NCBI GenBank assembly: GCA_002329325.1
Contig: DCTX01000025.1
Coordinates: 1-25,170, forward strand
Direction: 5' to 3'
Source of the DNA: Anaerolineales bacterium UBA1429
Lineage (GTDB): Bacteria; Chloroflexota; Anaerolineae; UBA1429
DNA: 25,170 nt
Below the pieces are notes generated by a model. The model saw only the letters and a program-made list of their open reading frames with translations, ran no database searches and had not been told where the DNA came from. Of the stretch, positions 1 through 8,045 are shown one piece after another (the stretch's first letter is position 1; each line of letters opens with the position of its first letter). A program made the translations under genes and the position numbers.

Positions 1-770
1 CCCTCTTTGGCGAGCATACCGCCGCCAACATCGGCAGGTACATGTCCATCGTCCTGGACAAGACAGTCGTTTCCAGCCCCAAGATCGAGTCAGCTATTCC
101 CGAGGGGCGTGGCCTGATCACGGGCAACTTTGGCCTGGAGGAGGCGCGCGCCATCGTGCTTCAGTTGCGCTATGGCGCCCTGCCGATCCCGCTTCGCGTG
201 CTGGATACCCGCGCCGTCGGCCCGACCCTGGGCGCCGAATCGGTGCAAAAGTCCACCCGCGCCGGCCTGATCGGCCTCATCGTCGTCCTGATCTTTATGC
301 TGATCTACTACCGGCTGCCTGGGCTGCTGGCCTGCCTGGCCCTGATCATCTACGCCCTGATCACGCTGGCCCTGTACAAGCTGATCCCCGTCACGTTGAC
401 GCTGCCAGGCATCGCCGGCTTTTTGCTGTCGGTGGGCATGGCCGTGGACGCCAACATCCTGATCTTTGAGCGCATGCGCGAGGAGCTGCGCCAGGGCCGC
501 ACCCTGCAGCGCGCGGTGGAGTACGGCTTCCGCCGGGCCTGGTCCTCCATCCTCGATTCGAACGTCTCGGTGTGGATCACCTGCGCCATCCTCTGGTGGT
601 TCGGCAACAGCTTTGGCGCCAGCATGGTCAAAGGCTTTGCCCTCACCCTGGCCCTGGGCGTGGCGATCAGCATGTTCACCGCCATCACCGTCACGCGCAC
701 CTTTGTCCACGTCGTCTTTGGCTGGACGGGCGAGCGACTGCGCGAGCGCCACTGGCTGCTCGGAATCTAG
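1..770 (+). CDS. secD: Protein translocase subunit SecD, C-terminal part (5' end outside window)
   Basis: The reading frame is open from the window edge (codons start at base 3), so the gene begins upstream; about 255 C-terminal residues are visible. SecD is an RND-like membrane subunit that works with SecF and SecYEG, using the proton motive force to help pull preproteins across the membrane. The visible part holds the end of the extracytoplasmic P1 region and then the transmembrane block. The family signature GMAVDANILIFERMREE is intact, followed by further hydrophobic helices and a short charged tail (GERLRERHWLLGI). The stop at 768-770 lies 19 nt before the secF start, so the two are cotranscribed. 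No domain beyond SecD is visible. Identity is secure; the missing N-terminus cannot be judged. Confidence 0.95.
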   Translation, partial: LFGEHTAANIGRYMSIVLDKTVVSSPKIESAIPEGRGLITGNFGLEEARAIVLQLRYGALPIPLRVLDTRAVGPTLGAESVQKSTRAGLIGLIVVLIFMLIYYRLPGLLACLALIIYALITLALYKLIPVTLTLPGIAGFLLSVGMAVDANILIFERMREELRQGRTLQRAVEYGFRRAWSSILDSNVSVWITCAILWWFGNSFGASMVKGFALTLALGVAISMFTAITVTRTFVHVVFGWTGERLRERHWLLGI

Positions 771-789
771 ACGAGAAGGAGACGCACCT

Positions 790-1725
790 GTGTTCCAATT
801 GGTTCAGAAGCGTCGCTGGTATTTCCTGATCTCCGCCACCCTGCTGGTCCTCAGCCTGGCGATCATGGGCTACTCGTGGGCGACCCACGGCTCGCCGTTG
901 GTCCTGAGCATCGATTTCACCGCGGGCTCGCTGCTAGAGCTGGCCTTTGAGCAGCCGGTGGCCATGGAGGATGTACGCGGCATCCTGGAGGAGAACGGTT
1001 TCCCCGAGGCCACCGTCCAGACCGTGGCCGAGAGCCGCCAGATCGTGGTGCGGGCGCGCGAGATGAGCATGGACGAGAAGGAGAGCCTGCGCGGCGTGCT
1101 GGAGAGCAACCTGGGGGCCGCCACCGAGCTGCGCTTTGAGAGCGTCGGCCCCATCGTGGGCCGCGAGACCACCCGCGCAGCTATCTTGGCGATCCTGGCC
1201 TCCTCCGTCGCCATCCTGGTGTTCATCGCCATCGCCTTCCGCCGCGTGCCCAATGCCATCCGCTATGGCGTCTGCGCCATTGCCAAGATGTTCCACGATG
1301 TGATCATCCTGCTGGGCATCAGCAGCCTCCTGGGCCTGGCCCTGCAGTGGGAGGTGAATGCCCTGTTCCTGACGGCTGTGGTCACGGTGGTAGGCTTTTC
1401 CATTCAGGATGTGGTCGTCGTGTTCGACCGCATCCGCGAGAACAGCGCCCGGCACCGCCAGGAGCCCTACGAGACCATGGTCAACCGCAGCCTCCTGGAG
1501 ACGTTGCACAGGTCGCTGGCCACCCAGTTGAATGCCATGTTCGTCATGGTGGCGATCATCTTCTTCGGGGGCGTGACGATTCGGCAGTTCATGACCATCA
1601 TGCTGCTGGGCATGGTCACGGGCACCTGCTCGTCGCTCTTTTTCGCCGTGCCGCTCCTGGTGGTCTGGGAGAGAGGCGAGTGGCGCCGCATCTTTCGGGC
1701 CCGCGGGAGCTCCGCCTCGGCCTAG
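790..1725 (+). CDS. secF: Protein translocase subunit SecF
   Basis: A 311-residue membrane protein, partner of SecD in the accessory Sec complex. The start is GTG at 790 (VFQLVQKRRWYF), preceded by AAGGAG at 776-781 with 8 nt spacing. A much longer open frame begins at 466 inside secD, but only from 790 does it look like SecF. Seen: an N-terminal transmembrane helix, the conserved IDFTAG segment (usually DFTGG), a P1-like extracytoplasmic region, and a C-terminal block of five hydrophobic helices with IQDVVVVFDRIREN, the SecF counterpart of the SecD signature. Length is normal for SecF. It is followed by a good intrinsic terminator, so secDF ends its transcription unit here. Confidence 0.95.
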   Translation: MFQLVQKRRWYFLISATLLVLSLAIMGYSWATHGSPLVLSIDFTAGSLLELAFEQPVAMEDVRGILEENGFPEATVQTVAESRQIVVRAREMSMDEKESLRGVLESNLGAATELRFESVGPIVGRETTRAAILAILASSVAILVFIAIAFRRVPNAIRYGVCAIAKMFHDVIILLGISSLLGLALQWEVNALFLTAVVTVVGFSIQDVVVVFDRIRENSARHRQEPYETMVNRSLLETLHRSLATQLNAMFVMVAIIFFGGVTIRQFMTIMLLGMVTGTCSSLFFAVPLLVVWERGEWRRIFRARGSSASA

Positions 1726-1762
1726 AGCCCTCGTCGTCGGGCCGTAGACGATTTCCAGTTCG

Positions 1763-1798
1763 GCGCCTCTCGCGGCCATGGCAGCGAGGGGCGCTTTT
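1763..1798 (+). terminator. Intrinsic terminator of secDF
   Basis: An 11-bp stem (1763-1773 with 1784-1794, one G-T pair) encloses a 10-nt loop and is followed directly by TTTT at 1795-1798. It lies 38 nt after the secF stop and before the ribosome binding site of the next gene. Confidence 0.8.
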
Positions 1799-1843
1799 GC
1801 AGACAGAAGCCGCTCATACCAGCGGAGAAAGGATCGAATCGAG

Positions 1844-3208
1844 ATGGTGTCCTTTGCGCCCGAGCTAACCGGCCGAGAGGGAATCCAGGGACAGCGGCGC
1901 CGCCAGATCGTCCAGGTGCTGCAGGCGGCGCTGGACGCCGTAGACCCCGCCGCCGCCGTCAAGCGCTTCGTCCGCCGAGAGGGCGAGCGCCTGATCGTTG
2001 ACGGGCGCAGCTACGATCTGGCCGCCGTGGGGCGAGTCCTGGTGGTGGGGGCCGGCAAGGCCGACGCACCTATGGCCCAGGCCATCGAGGAGCTGCTGGG
2101 CGATCGCATCGGCGATGGCGCCATCAACGTCAAGTACGAGCACACCTTGCCCACCAAGACCATCGCCCTGACCGAGGCGGGTCACCCGATCCCCGACGAG
2201 GCGGGGGTGGCCGGCTCGCGGCGCATCGCCGACCTGCTGGCCCAGGCGGGCGAGGACGACCTGGTGCTCTGCCTGATCTCGGGGGGCGGCTCGGCGTTGA
2301 TGACCCTGCCCGTCGAGGGCGTCACCCTGGACGACATGCAGGCCCTGACCGACGCGCTCCTGCGGGCGGGGGCCACCATCGTCGAGATCAACGCCATCCG
2401 CAAGCACCTGGACCAGCTCAAGGGGGGCAAGCTGGCCCGCCTGGCCGCGCCCGCCCAGGTGATCGCCCTGATCCTCTCCGACGTGGTGGGCAACCCGCTG
2501 GATTCCATCGCCTCGGGGCCCACCGTGCCCGATACCACCACCTTTGCCGACGCCTGGGAGCTGCTGCGCCGCTACGGGCTGTTGGGCAAGATCCCTGCCA
2601 GCATCGAGGCGTACCTGCGCCGAGGTGTGGAGGGCGAGATCGAGGACAACCCGGGGGCAGGCTCGTCGGTGTTTCGGCGCACCCAGAACGTGATCGTGGC
2701 CAGCAACGACCTGGCCGCCGAGGCCGCCCAGCAGGCGGCCGCCGCCCTGGGGCTGCACACGCTGCTCCTCTCCACCTATGTGGAAGGCGAGGCGCGCGAG
2801 GTCGCCAAGGTATTCGCCGCCATCGGCAAAGAGATCCGCGCCTCGGGCCGGCCCCTGGCTCGCCCCGCCTGCGTGATCGCGGGTGGCGAGACCACGGTGA
2901 CCCTGCGGGGCCGGGGCAAGGGAGGCCGCAATCAGGAGATGGCCCTGGCCGCCGCCCTGGCGATCCAGGGGCTGGATGATGTGGCCGTGGTCTGCCTGGC
3001 CACCGACGGCACCGATGGGCCGACGGACGCCTCGGGCGCCCTGGCCGAGGGGGACACCGCCGCGCGCGCCCGCGCCCTGGGCATGGACCCCTGGGACTAT
3101 TTGGAGCGCAACGACGCCTATCCCTTTTTCGCCGCCCTGGGCGACCTGCTCTTGACGGGCCCGACCCACACCAACGTCAACGACCTGACCTTTGTGTTCG
3201 TCTGGTAG
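1844..3208 (+). CDS. Glycerate 2-kinase (DUF4147 + MOFRL type)
   Basis: A 454-residue cytoplasmic kinase of the GckA/TtuD family, which phosphorylates D-glycerate with ATP to 2-phosphoglycerate and so feeds lower glycolysis. The N-terminal two thirds match the DUF4147 domain: the VLVVGAGKADAPM motif near residue 65, the LCLISGGGSALM glycine-rich segment, and NAIRKHLDQLKGGKLA with a conserved lysine. The C-terminal third is the MOFRL domain (GGETTVTLRGRGKGGRNQE, then ATDGTDGPTDASGA). The ATG at 1844 is chosen because GGAGAAAGG lies at 1823-1831 and because the upstream in-frame ATG (1778) sits in the loop of the secDF terminator. The gene ends 7 nt from the convergent lipoprotein gene. pgk and gpmA nearby handle its downstream metabolites. 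Confidence 0.9.
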   Translation: MVSFAPELTGREGIQGQRRRQIVQVLQAALDAVDPAAAVKRFVRREGERLIVDGRSYDLAAVGRVLVVGAGKADAPMAQAIEELLGDRIGDGAINVKYEHTLPTKTIALTEAGHPIPDEAGVAGSRRIADLLAQAGEDDLVLCLISGGGSALMTLPVEGVTLDDMQALTDALLRAGATIVEINAIRKHLDQLKGGKLARLAAPAQVIALILSDVVGNPLDSIASGPTVPDTTTFADAWELLRRYGLLGKIPASIEAYLRRGVEGEIEDNPGAGSSVFRRTQNVIVASNDLAAEAAQQAAAALGLHTLLLSTYVEGEAREVAKVFAAIGKEIRASGRPLARPACVIAGGETTVTLRGRGKGGRNQEMALAAALAIQGLDDVAVVCLATDGTDGPTDASGALAEGDTAARARALGMDPWDYLERNDAYPFFAALGDLLLTGPTHTNVNDLTFVFVW

Positions 3209-3215
3209 CGGCCCG

Positions 3216-4490
3216 CTAGAAGAACCGCTGCACCCGCTCCTGGGACTGCTGCAGCAGCGGCTCGATGTCGCTGCCCTCCTGGATGGCCATATAGATCACG
3301 CGGATGACGGCCTCGCCCACGGCGCCGAGCTGGGGCGATAGCTCCGCCGGCATGGTCATGAGGGCGCCCTGGGGCAAGAGGGCCTGCACATCGCCGCCGG
3401 CCCCCGCCGCCTGCGCATAGCCGGGATCGGTGACCAACGACGGGCGCGGCGGCAGGTACGGGCCCGCCGCGCGCCACTGGTCAGAGAGAAAGCGCGCCAG
3501 CAGCAGCGCCTCCTCCGGGTGCTCGCTGCTGGCGGCGACATAGTAGCCCTGCACATCAGCCAGAGCCTTGTCGCCGCCCATGCGGGGCAGCGGCATCAGC
3601 GCCCACTCTATGGCCCAGCGGTTGGGCGTGCCTTGGCCGCCGCGCTCGCTATAGAGCCCCAGCCACAGGCCGCAACGCCCCAGGGACTGGGCCTGCGCCA
3701 TGCCACCCTGGGGGAACTCAAGGTTGATGGCCGCCGGGTCGGGCGCCACCTGATGAAAGGTGAACAGGTCCACGTACCAGCGCAGCGCCTCGACCGTCTC
3801 ACGTTGGGTCAAGGTTGCGCGCTGGGGGGCGTCCAGCCGATCCACCACCGTGCCGCCCCAGGCGTAGACCAGGAGGAAGGGGTCCCAATCCTCGGGCTGG
3901 GTGCAAAAGCCGTACAGGGGCACGTTGGGGTGCTCGGGCGTCCCCTCGGGATGGTTCAGCGCCACGGCCAGGGAGAGCAGGCCAAAGGCGTCCCAGCGCT
4001 GATCCGGTGCGGGGATGCCCATGCCCAGGGCGTTCACCTCCCCGGCGTTAACATAGACCACCATGGGGTCCACCCCCGCCGGGATGCCCCACTGCTGGGC
4101 GCCTATGGCCAGCGCCGACCACGCGCCGGCCACATAGTCGGCGCGGATGTCGGCCCACGCGGCCAGTTGCACCTCCTCGATGGGTCGGATCAGGCCGTCT
4201 TCGGCATAGCCCAGCGCCGTGAGCCCGTCGCGAAAGAGGTCCACCTGGCCCTCTGCCACGAGCTGCTTGAGGCCGTCGCTCTGGGGATCGGCCACCAGGG
4301 GCTCCACGATGATATCGGGGTGCTGCTCCTGGAACTCGGCCAACAGCGCCTCGACCTCGGCCATGGCGCCTTGGCGATAGGCGAAACGCAGGGTCACAGG
4401 CTTGTGCCCCCCGAACCAGCCGCCGGAGCAGGCCGTCAGAGGCGCAGCCAGCAAGGCCACAAGCACGCATGCCACCACGATACGCTTCAC
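3216..4490 (-). CDS. Extracellular solute-binding lipoprotein, sugar ABC type (family 1)
   Basis: A 424-residue predicted lipoprotein. The start is GTG at 4490, with AAGGAGG six nt upstream. A lipoprotein signal peptide follows (VKRIVVACVLVALLAAPLTAC) with lipobox LTAC and the lipidated cysteine at residue 21. The mature part resembles MalE/UgpB-like binding proteins: a TLRFAYRQG beginning, FQEQHPDIIVE, a central VPLYGFCTQPEDWDPFLLVYAWGG-type region, and the late AQGYYVAASSEHPEEALLLARFLS segment typical of the family. The likely role is capture of a sugar or similar solute at the outer face of the membrane for an ABC importer. No permease or ATPase genes are in the window, so its transporter must be elsewhere or it is an orphan receptor. 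The ligand is unknown. It lies 79 nt downstream of the oxidoreductase gene on the same strand. Confidence 0.88.
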   Translation of the reverse strand: MKRIVVACVLVALLAAPLTACSGGWFGGHKPVTLRFAYRQGAMAEVEALLAEFQEQHPDIIVEPLVADPQSDGLKQLVAEGQVDLFRDGLTALGYAEDGLIRPIEEVQLAAWADIRADYVAGAWSALAIGAQQWGIPAGVDPMVVYVNAGEVNALGMGIPAPDQRWDAFGLLSLAVALNHPEGTPEHPNVPLYGFCTQPEDWDPFLLVYAWGGTVVDRLDAPQRATLTQRETVEALRWYVDLFTFHQVAPDPAAINLEFPQGGMAQAQSLGRCGLWLGLYSERGGQGTPNRWAIEWALMPLPRMGGDKALADVQGYYVAASSEHPEEALLLARFLSDQWRAAGPYLPPRPSLVTDPGYAQAAGAGGDVQALLPQGALMTMPAELSPQLGAVGEAVIRVIYMAIQEGSDIEPLLQQSQERVQRFF

Positions 4491-4530
4491 GATAGGCCTC
4501 CTTCGCTCGCAGACGCGTGTCATCATGCCA

Positions 4531-4554
4531 GGGCGCCGGGCGAGGCCGGCGCCC
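4531..4554 (-). other. GC-rich intercistronic hairpin
   Basis: A perfect 9-bp stem (4531-4539 with 4546-4554) with a 6-nt loop lies between the oxidoreductase stop and the lipoprotein start. No T-tract follows on the minus strand, so it is more likely an mRNA-stabilising or partial-termination element than a strong terminator. This is inference from position and structure only. Confidence 0.4.
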
Positions 4555-4569
4555 CACCCTCCCCCTGCC

Positions 4570-5598
4570 CTACCAGACGATCGGCACGGGGCGCCTGGTC
4601 TCGGCGCTTTCGATGGCGCCGAACACCATCGCCAGGCTCTTGATGTTGTCCTCGGCGGCGGTCTCGGGCCTGCCGCCGCTGCGCACGCAGCGGATGAACT
4701 CGCGGATGACGCCGCCGTGGGCGCCCACCTTCTCGCCGGGATCAAAGGCGGGCACCTGCACCGGCTCCATCTCCCAGCGCAGGCCGCCGGCCTTGGCCAC
4801 CCTCTCGGCCACGATCGCCGTGGCCCCATCCCAGCGGATGCTGCCCTGCTGGCCGATCAGGCGCCAATCGCTCTCCCAGGTGGTGTTCAGCCCCTCGGCG
4901 CACCAGCTTCCCCGGTAGGTGTACACCAGGCCATCGGCCATCTCAAAGATCGCCACCGCCGAGGCGTCCCGGTCATACCAGGAGCCCGCGGGGTTCCATT
5001 CGTGGCAATAGACCGAGACGGGGTCGGCGCCGGTGATCAGGCGGGCGGCGTCAAAGGTGTGGATCGCCATATCCAGCAGGAGCACGTGGGGCATGTGGTC
5101 GCGAAAGCCGCCAAAGTGGGCGCCCAGCAGGAAGTCGCAGTGCACCGTGGTCAGCGGCCCCACCGTCTGGCCCTCCACCAGGTGACGCAGACGGCGGATG
5201 TTGGCGTCGTAGCGTCGGTTCTGGATCACCGCCAGGATGCGTCCGGCGCTCTGGGCCGCAGCCACCAACCGCCGCGCGTTGTCCAGCGTATCGGCCAGGG
5301 GCTTTTCCGTCAGCACGTGGCAGCCGCGGGCCAGGGCCGTCAGGGTCACGGCCGTGTGGGCTTCGGGGATGGTGCAGTTGAACACCACGTCGGGCCGCGT
5401 CTGATCCAGCACCGCCTCCAGATCGTCGCCGATGAGGGCCCCTTCCAGCCCGTACTCCTGCGCCCTGGCGCGAGCGTTGTCCAGCACGATATCCACCAGC
5501 CCGACGATCTCCACCGAGCCCATCGCCTGGATGGGCGGCAGCCAGGACCTGGTGATGCCTCCACAGCCTACCAACACCGCGCGTGTCTTTTCCGCCAT
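4570..5598 (-). CDS. Gfo/Idh/MocA family NAD(P)-dependent oxidoreductase
   Basis: A 342-residue cytoplasmic dehydrogenase-like protein. The N-terminal Rossmann fold shows the dinucleotide loop VGCGGITRSWLPPI and the acidic strand end VGLVDI. The family's EKP motif is present (LTEKPLADT near residue 98), carrying the lysine generally needed for catalysis, and the C-terminal half has DMAIHTFDAARL, the usual D/H pair region. Substrates in this family are sugars, inositols and related polyols; the exact one cannot be read from sequence. The start is ATG 5598: GAGAGG lies 5 nt upstream, while the GTG two codons earlier (5604) would overlap that site. Its position just before a sugar-type binding lipoprotein suggests a carbohydrate catabolic pair. 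A promoter is visible at 5629-5657. Confidence 0.88.
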   Translation of the reverse strand: MAEKTRAVLVGCGGITRSWLPPIQAMGSVEIVGLVDIVLDNARARAQEYGLEGALIGDDLEAVLDQTRPDVVFNCTIPEAHTAVTLTALARGCHVLTEKPLADTLDNARRLVAAAQSAGRILAVIQNRRYDANIRRLRHLVEGQTVGPLTTVHCDFLLGAHFGGFRDHMPHVLLLDMAIHTFDAARLITGADPVSVYCHEWNPAGSWYDRDASAVAIFEMADGLVYTYRGSWCAEGLNTTWESDWRLIGQQGSIRWDGATAIVAERVAKAGGLRWEMEPVQVPAFDPGEKVGAHGGVIREFIRCVRSGGRPETAAEDNIKSLAMVFGAIESAETRRPVPIVW

Positions 5599-5628
5599 GG
5601 TCACCTCTCAGATGAGTTTGCTGGCGGC

Positions 5629-5657
5629 ATTCTAGCGCGCCCCGGCCTGGGGTTCAA
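5629..5657 (-). promoter_or_regulatory. Promoter for the oxidoreductase-lipoprotein pair
   Basis: On the minus strand, TTGAAC (5652-5657) and TAGAAT (5629-5634) are separated by 17 nt, about 30 nt upstream of the ATG. The -10 sits in the context GCTAGAATG, which recurs at other promoters in this window. Confidence 0.6.
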
Positions 5658-5729
5658 CCCGTCCGCAGCCGACAGAGCGGCGGGGCTTTGCGCCGGCCTC
5701 GCCCGGCGCCCCCTTGGCCCCCATCGGGT

Positions 5730-5757
5730 TTGCGCGTCGGATTCGATATGCTAGAAT
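5730..5757 (+). promoter_or_regulatory. Promoter for pgk
   Basis: TTGCGC (5730-5735), a 16-nt spacer and TAGAAT (5752-5757) lie 40 nt before the pgk start. The -10 again has the GCTAGAAT context. The -35 is weak (three of six consensus bases). Confidence 0.5.
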
Positions 5758-5797
5758 GGCTTTGCGAGCCATATTGCAGCAAATGAGGAGCGACGAG

Positions 5798-6973
5798 ATG
5801 AACAAGAAAACCGTGTATGACATCGCGGTAAAGGGCAAGCGCGTCCTGGTGCGCTGCGATTTCAACGTACCCCTGGACGATCAAGGCCATATCACCGATG
5901 ATCTGCGCATTCAGGCAGCCCTGCCCACGGTCCGCTATCTGTTGGAGCAAGGCGCTGCCGTGATCCTCTGCTCTCACCTGGGGCGGCCCAAGGGCAAGCC
6001 GGTGGAGAGCATGCGACTGAACCCCATCGCCCTGCGCCTGAGCGAGCTTCTGGGCCTTGAGGTGCGCAAGGTGGACCAGGTGGTGGGCCCCGTGGTGGAG
6101 GAGGCCGTGGCCGCCCTTCGCCCCGGCGACGTGCTCTTGCTGGAGAACACGCGCTTTGAGCCCGGCGAAGAGAGCAACGATCCCGAGTTGAGCCGCAAGC
6201 TGGCCGCCCTGGCCGATGTTTATGTCAATGACGCCTTTGGCGCGGCCCATCGCGCCCACGCCTCTACGGCGGGCGTGGCCGATTATCTGCCGTCGGCGGC
6301 GGGCCTGCTCATGGGCCGGGAGATCGAGGTGCTGGGCAACGCCCTGAGCGCGCCTCAGCGTCCCCTGGTGGTGATCCTCGGCGGCGCCAAGATCTCGGAC
6401 AAGATCGGCGTCATCGAGAACCTGCTCACCATTGCCGATCGCATCCTCATCGGCGGCGGCATGGCCAATACCTTCTTCCGGGCCAAGGGCTATGAGATGG
6501 GCGATTCCCTGGTCGAGGACGGCTCCGTCGAGACCGCTCGCGACCTGATGGCCCGCGCGGGCGACAAGCTGGTGCTGCCCGTGGACGCCGTGGTCGCCGA
6601 CGCCTTTAGCGCCGACGCCCAGTCCCGCGTGGTGAACCCGGACGGTGTGCAGCCCGGCTGGCGCATCCTGGATATCGGCCCCCGCACCGTGGCTCTCTTC
6701 TCCGAGGCCGTGGCCGGCGCGGGCACCGTCATCTGGAACGGCCCCATGGGCGTGTTCGAGATGGCCCGCTTTGCCCAAGGCACCTTTGCCGTAGCCAAGG
6801 CTTTGGCCGAATCCGAGGCCATCACCATCATCGGCGGCGGCGATTCGGCCTCGGCCGTGGAGCAATCCGGCGTGGCCGATGCCATCACCCACATCTCCAC
6901 CGGCGGCGGCGCCTCTCTCGAGTTCCTCGAAGGGCGCGAGCTGCCTGGCGTGGCCGTCCTGGACGACAAGTAG
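5798..6973 (+). CDS. pgk: Phosphoglycerate kinase
   Basis: A 391-residue cytoplasmic glycolytic enzyme that transfers a phosphate from 1,3-bisphosphoglycerate to ADP, giving 3-phosphoglycerate and ATP. The length is normal. Recognised motifs: VLVRCDFNVPLDD near residue 17 and SHLGRPKG (substrate phosphate-binding region), LLENTRFEPGEESND, VNDAFGAAHRAHAS, LGGAKISDKIGVI, WNGPMGVFE, and GGGDSASAVEQ near the C-terminus (nucleotide phosphate loop). The start is ATG 5798, with GAGGAG at 5785-5790. An in-frame ATG at 5783 overlaps that site and is not used here. The gene leads a two-gene unit with the phosphofructokinase-like gene 31 nt downstream; gpmA, for the next glycolytic step, lies just beyond on the other strand. 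Confidence 0.97.
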   Translation: MNKKTVYDIAVKGKRVLVRCDFNVPLDDQGHITDDLRIQAALPTVRYLLEQGAAVILCSHLGRPKGKPVESMRLNPIALRLSELLGLEVRKVDQVVGPVVEEAVAALRPGDVLLLENTRFEPGEESNDPELSRKLAALADVYVNDAFGAAHRAHASTAGVADYLPSAAGLLMGREIEVLGNALSAPQRPLVVILGGAKISDKIGVIENLLTIADRILIGGGMANTFFRAKGYEMGDSLVEDGSVETARDLMARAGDKLVLPVDAVVADAFSADAQSRVVNPDGVQPGWRILDIGPRTVALFSEAVAGAGTVIWNGPMGVFEMARFAQGTFAVAKALAESEAITIIGGGDSASAVEQSGVADAITHISTGGGASLEFLEGRELPGVAVLDDK

Positions 6974-7004
6974 CAGCGGCGCATCAGGCGCGCGAGGGGT
7001 AACC

Positions 7005-7988
7005 ATGGCAAGCCATATCGGCAGCCTGGCGGTGCTCACCGCCGATGACGACAGCCCCGGCATGAACGCGGCGGTCCGCAGCGCCGTGCGCATGGCGCTG
7101 CATCAGGGCTGGTCGGCGTGGGGCGTCCGCCACGGCGTCGCGGGGTTGCTGCGGGGCGATCTGCTCCCCCTGCAATCGCGCTCCGTCAGCCACATCATCG
7201 AGCTGGGCGGCACCTTCCTGGGTGCGTCGCCCAGCGCCGCCCTGGCTGCGCCCGAGCGGCGGGAGCTCGCCCTGACCCAACTGGGTGAGAAGAGCATCCA
7301 GTCGCTGGTGGTCATCGGCGGGCGCGATGGCATGGCCGCCGCCCTCGCCCTGGACGAGGCTGGCCTGCCCACCATCGGCGTGCCCGCCAGCATCGAGAAC
7401 GATCTGTGGGGCACCGGCGTGGCCATCGGCGCAGATACGGCGCTCAACACGGCCATCGAGGCGCTGGACCGCATCCAGGATACCGCCCTGGCCCAGCAGC
7501 AAGCCATCGTCATCGAGGTGATGGGGCGACACTCGGGCTACCTGGCCCTGATGGCGGGCCTTGCGGGCGGCGCCGAGGTCACCTGCATCCCGGAGGCGCC
7601 CTTTACGCTGGAGGGCGTCGCCCGCGAGGTGGCCGATGCCCATGCCCGGGGCAAGGGCCACTGCCTGATCGTGGTCGCCGAGGGGGCCACGCCCGATGCC
7701 CGCACGCTACACGCCTACCTGGGCGAGCGCTCAGCGGAGATCGGCTTTGCCGTGTACCTGACGGCACTGGGGCCCATGCAGCGCGGCGGCCCCCCCACCG
7801 CCAAAGACCGCTTCCTGGCCACGCGCCTGGGCGCCGCCGCCGCGCGCGCCCTGGCCGATGGGCAGCATGGCGTGATGGTGGGCGTGGAGGGCGAGACCAT
7901 CGTGCAGACGCCCCTGGCCGAGGTGTTGGCACGACCGCGCGGGCCTGACCCCCACTATCTGGAGCTGGCCAAGATCATGGCGCAGTAA
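7005..7988 (+). CDS. 6-phosphofructokinase-like protein with altered active site
   Basis: A 327-residue protein that aligns along its whole length with ATP-dependent phosphofructokinase (PfkA, about 320 residues). Shared stretches: SPGMNAAVRSAVR, GGTFLG, SLVVIGG, IEVMGRHSGYLAL, QRGGPPTAKDRFLATRLG. Many functional residues differ from E. coli PfkA as I recall it. The ATP-loop glycines are Asp (D14, D15), R72 is P76, the metal-binding D103 is R107, the catalytic base D127 is E131, and the fructose-6-phosphate ligands R162, R243 and H249 are Q166, Y251 and P257. M169, R171, E222 and R252 are kept. It may be a regulatory pseudoenzyme or a kinase with another substrate; a true phosphofructokinase seems unlikely. 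The start ATG 7005 has GAGGGG 5 nt upstream. It is probably cotranscribed with pgk. Confidence 0.8.
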   Translation: MASHIGSLAVLTADDDSPGMNAAVRSAVRMALHQGWSAWGVRHGVAGLLRGDLLPLQSRSVSHIIELGGTFLGASPSAALAAPERRELALTQLGEKSIQSLVVIGGRDGMAAALALDEAGLPTIGVPASIENDLWGTGVAIGADTALNTAIEALDRIQDTALAQQQAIVIEVMGRHSGYLALMAGLAGGAEVTCIPEAPFTLEGVAREVADAHARGKGHCLIVVAEGATPDARTLHAYLGERSAEIGFAVYLTALGPMQRGGPPTAKDRFLATRLGAAAARALADGQHGVMVGVEGETIVQTPLAEVLARPRGPDPHYLELAKIMAQ

Positions 7989-7992
7989 ACCA

Positions 7993-8040
7993 AGCGCCCC
8001 TCTCCTCAGGGAGAGGGGCGCTCTGCTCTAGCGACTAGAG
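7993..8040. terminator. Bidirectional terminator between the pfk-like gene and gpmA
   Basis: A perfect 13-bp stem (7993-8005 with 8010-8022) with loop TCAG lies between convergent genes. A second small hairpin (8026-8031 with 8035-8040, loop CGA) follows at once. There is no strong T-run on the plus side; the minus side reads TGGTTTA after the stem. Confidence 0.7.
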
Positions 8041-8045
8041 TCGTG

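Noticed and set aside
466..789. Upstream extension of secF to 466
   Set aside because: It overlaps secD in another frame and has no family similarity; GTG 790 with AAGGAG is the start.
1778..1843. Upstream start of glycerate kinase at ATG 1778
   Set aside because: This ATG is in the loop of the secDF terminator and the added residues do not look like the family.
3519..5754. Long plus-strand open frames opposite the lipoprotein and oxidoreductase genes
   Set aside because: They are rich in Gly/His/Gln/Arg from antisense codon bias, have no domain, and conflict with clear minus-strand genes carrying good ribosome binding sites.
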